A stretch of 8,151 nt of DNA from Burkholderiales bacterium (GTDB lineage Bacteria; Pseudomonadota; Gammaproteobacteria; Burkholderiales; SHXO01): assembly GCA_026125625.1 (NCBI GenBank), contig JAHCKU010000127.1, forward strand, positions 1 through 8,151, read 5' to 3'. Positions 6,351 to 8,151 of this stretch are shown piece by piece. How positions within the stretch are numbered: the first letter of the stretch is position 1; every line of letters starts with the position of its first letter. Both the position numbers and the translations under genes were made by a program. The notes under the pieces were generated by a model, which ran no database searches, was not told where the DNA came from, and saw only the letters and a list, made by a program, of their open reading frames with translations.

Positions 6351-7607
6351 ATGGATCTGACCCCGACGCGGCTGGATGCTGCGGTGGAGGCCCTGCGCGC
6401 AGTGCTGCCTTTCACCCAGCCTGCCGATGCCTGCCTGCGCGCGTTCTTCCGCGCCCACCCCGCCATGGGCCAGCGCGACCGTGGCGTCGTTGCCGAGCTG
6501 GTGTTCGCCTGCGTGCGTAATCTGCGTCTGCTCGAGCATCTGGCCGAGGGGCGTCAGCCACGACGCCTGGCGCTGGCCGCCGCATTGCTGGTGGAAGGCC
6601 GCAGCGTGCGCCAGCTCGACAGCCTGCTACGCAAGGACGAGGCACGCTGGCTGGCAGAGGTGCGCGCACAGGATCTGAGCGCGCTGCCGATGGCCGTGCA
6701 ACTGAGCCTGCCGGACTGGCTGTGGGCGCGGCTGTTGACGCGCATGCCGGAAAGCGAGGCGGTGGCCCTGGGACGCGCCTTGCTGGTTCCTGCCCCCCTC
6801 GACCTGCGCGTCAATTCCATGCGCGCGACGCGCGACGAGATTCTTCGCCGCCTGCGCGACGAGGGCATGTCGGCGCAACCCACGCCGTTCGCACCGCTCG
6901 GCATCCGTCTGACGGACAAACCGGCCCTGCAGCGGCATCCGCTGTTTCTGGACGGCAGCGTCGAAGTCCAGGACGAGGCCAGCCAGCTGCTGGCCCTGCT
7001 GGTAGGCGCGAAACGACGTGAGATGGTGGTGGATTTCTGCGCCGGGGCCGGCGGCAAGACGCTAGCCCTGGGTGCGATGATGCGCTCCGAGGGTCGGCTG
7101 TATGCATTCGACACCTCGGCCAGGCGTCTGGCGCAGCTGGCCCCGCGGCTGAAGCGCTCCGGTCTGTCGAACGTGCATCCGCAACTGATCGACGGCGAGC
7201 GCGACCGCCGTATCGGCCGCCTGGAAGGAAAGATCGATCGCGTGCTGGTGGATGCGCCCTGTACCGGACTGGGCACCTTGCGGCGCAATCCGGACCTCAA
7301 GTGGCGGCAGTCCCCCGCCAGCATCGAGGAGCTCGCCGCCAAGCAGCGCTCCATTCTCGCCGCTGCCGCACGCCTGGTGAAGCCCGGTGGCTGGCTGACA
7401 TATGCCACCTGCAGCCTGCTGCAGGAGGAAAACGAGGATGTCGTCGACGATTTCCTGAGCCGCTCCCCCGCCTTCCAACTCGCCGATGCAAGCGAAGCCA
7501 TGCGCGCCTGCGGCCTTTCCCTGGACAGCACGCCCTACTATCGCGTGTTGCCGCATCGCCAGCACATGGATGGCTTTTTCGCCGCATTGCTGCGGCGTAC
7601 GGCCTGA
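6351..7607 (+). CDS. RsmB/NOP-family RNA cytosine-5 methyltransferase
   Basis: This is a 418-residue cytoplasmic S-adenosylmethionine-dependent RNA m5C methyltransferase of the NOL1/NOP2/Sun family. Residues about 1-100 form a short helical NusB-like N-terminal region (QRDRGVVAELVFACVRNLRLL at 41-61). PLDLRVNSMRATRDEIL (149-165) begins the central RNA-binding part. The catalytic domain has the AdoMet loop VVDFCAGAGGKTLAL (226-240), VDAPCTGLGTLRRNPDLKW (300-318) with Cys304, and LTYATCSLLQEENE (349-362) with Cys354. These two cysteines are the release and nucleophilic residues of the family. The motif PCTGLGTLRRNPDLKW differs from the PCSATGVIRRHPDIKW type I recall for E. coli RsmB, so this may be a paralogous branch whose target is not 16S C967. 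The ATG at 6351 is 14 bases after the previous stop, with no clear Shine-Dalgarno. A longer in-frame extension to 6228 would overlap the DUF3108 gene and is not credible. Confidence 0.92.
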   Translation: MDLTPTRLDAAVEALRAVLPFTQPADACLRAFFRAHPAMGQRDRGVVAELVFACVRNLRLLEHLAEGRQPRRLALAAALLVEGRSVRQLDSLLRKDEARWLAEVRAQDLSALPMAVQLSLPDWLWARLLTRMPESEAVALGRALLVPAPLDLRVNSMRATRDEILRRLRDEGMSAQPTPFAPLGIRLTDKPALQRHPLFLDGSVEVQDEASQLLALLVGAKRREMVVDFCAGAGGKTLALGAMMRSEGRLYAFDTSARRLAQLAPRLKRSGLSNVHPQLIDGERDRRIGRLEGKIDRVLVDAPCTGLGTLRRNPDLKWRQSPASIEELAAKQRSILAAAARLVKPGGWLTYATCSLLQEENEDVVDDFLSRSPAFQLADASEAMRACGLSLDSTPYYRVLPHRQHMDGFFAALLRRTA

Positions 7608-7641
7608 GTCGACAGCAGCAGCAATCGGCTGGAGGCGGTGC

Positions 7642-7647
7642 TAGAAT
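7642..7647 (+). promoter_or_regulatory. Candidate -10 element before the MscS-like gene
   Basis: TAGAAT in the context GTGCTAGAATGCGCGCGCC matches five of six positions of the sigma-70 -10 consensus and sits in the 62-base gap after the methyltransferase gene. Transcription would begin near 7654, giving a short leader of about 16 bases. A 17-base spacer places CAGCAA at -35, which is weak. It suggests a separate transcript for the following gene. Confidence 0.35.
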
Positions 7648-7669
7648 GCGCGCGCCTTACGGCATCGCC

Positions 7670-8151
7670 ATGCAGGAACCCGCACAGATCCCGAGCCTCC
7701 TCGCAAGACTCGCCGCCGATCTCCAGAACATCGATATTCTGTGGCAGGTCGGCGCGCTGACAGTATGCCTGCTGCTGGCCTGGATCCTCACGCGCCGGCT
7801 TGCCCGTGGCAGTCTCGCCAGGGACGCCAGCGCACCCGGCCCGACCCTGCCGGACAGGGCCGGCGAACTCGGGCGCGTCGTCTTGTCGCTGACCGCCCTC
7901 CTGCTGGTGCTGCTCGCACGCCGGATCCTGCAGCAGCACCAACCCTCCACGCATCTGCTCGACGTCGCGGTGCCACTGCTGTTCTCGTTCTGCCTGGTGC
8001 ATGGCGTCAGCTATCTGCTGCGGCATGCGTTCTCCCCCAGCAGCCTGCTGCATTACTGGGAGCGCGCGATCGCATGGGCCATCTGGATCGGCCTTGCCCT
8101 GCACATCACCGGCCTGCTCGAGCAGCTGCGCGAGTTGCTCGACGACGTGAC
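7670..8151 (+). CDS. Probable MscS-family mechanosensitive channel, N-terminal part (truncated by window end)
   Basis: An open frame starts with ATG at 7670 (MQEPAQIPSLLARLAADLQ) and stays open for 160 codons to the window edge. It has an amphipathic start, then hydrophobic segments at about 25-42, 68-84, 98-117 and 132-150 separated by basic, arginine-rich loops. It is therefore an inner-membrane protein. The stretch HYWERAIAWAIWIGLALHITGLLEQL (128-153) resembles the N-terminal membrane region of long MscS-type channels in Beta- and Gammaproteobacteria. The diagnostic pore helix and beta domain lie beyond the edge, so the family call is from pattern memory and is provisional. GC-biased third positions support it as coding. 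No Shine-Dalgarno is visible before the ATG; the -10-like box at 7642 would give a very short leader. The end of the gene is not in the window. Confidence 0.7.
   Translation, partial: MQEPAQIPSLLARLAADLQNIDILWQVGALTVCLLLAWILTRRLARGSLARDASAPGPTLPDRAGELGRVVLSLTALLLVLLARRILQQHQPSTHLLDVAVPLLFSFCLVHGVSYLLRHAFSPSSLLHYWERAIAWAIWIGLALHITGLLEQLRELLDDV

Noticed and set aside
7538..8104. A 188-codon minus-strand frame opposite the MscS-like gene
   Set aside because: It is Gln, Arg and Gly rich with no membrane or domain pattern, whereas the plus strand encodes regular hydrophobic helices.

Overview
The window is GC-rich, densely packed bacterial chromosome with GC-biased third codon positions and many overlapping stop/start junctions. 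The presence of Hda, the AI-2E permease next to hda, and purM-purN followed by a DUF3108 gene points to a gammaproteobacterium, probably a high-GC lineage near Xanthomonadales or Nevskiales. That placement is inferred from gene content and order; I could not run a phylogeny. I see no insertion sequence, phage gene, tRNA, rRNA, CRISPR array or other sign of recent transfer.

Minus-strand half (1 to about 3803). Reading leftward from 3803, an AI-2E/PerM-family membrane permease (2745-3803) is joined by a TGATG junction to hda (2032-2745), which regulates DnaA activity. After a 284-base gap with a good -10 element comes a second unit. It holds a HAD subfamily IB phosphatase (1091-1747), a FecCD-type ABC importer permease (78-1115) whose start lies inside the phosphatase gene, and the first 27 codons of the partner ATPase (1-81), which overlaps the permease by ATGA. 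The importer probably carries cobalamin or an iron chelate.

Plus-strand half (3954 to the end). purM (3954-4991) and purN (4988-5635) are two purine biosynthesis enzymes overlapping by ATGA. purN overlaps by ATGA an exported DUF3108 protein (5632-6336) that has its own strong ribosome binding site. After 14 bases comes an RsmB/NOP-family RNA cytosine methyltransferase (6351-7607). A new unit then begins with a -10-like box and the N-terminal membrane region of a probable MscS-family channel (7670 to the window end, cut off).

The 150-base space at 3804-3953 separates the divergent perM-hda and purMN units. Overall this is mostly ordinary core genome. I found no convincing undescribed system. 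The points worth a second look are the phosphatase embedded in an importer operon, the coupling of an exported DUF3108 protein to purN, the RNA methyltransferase of uncertain target, and the gap at 1748-2031.
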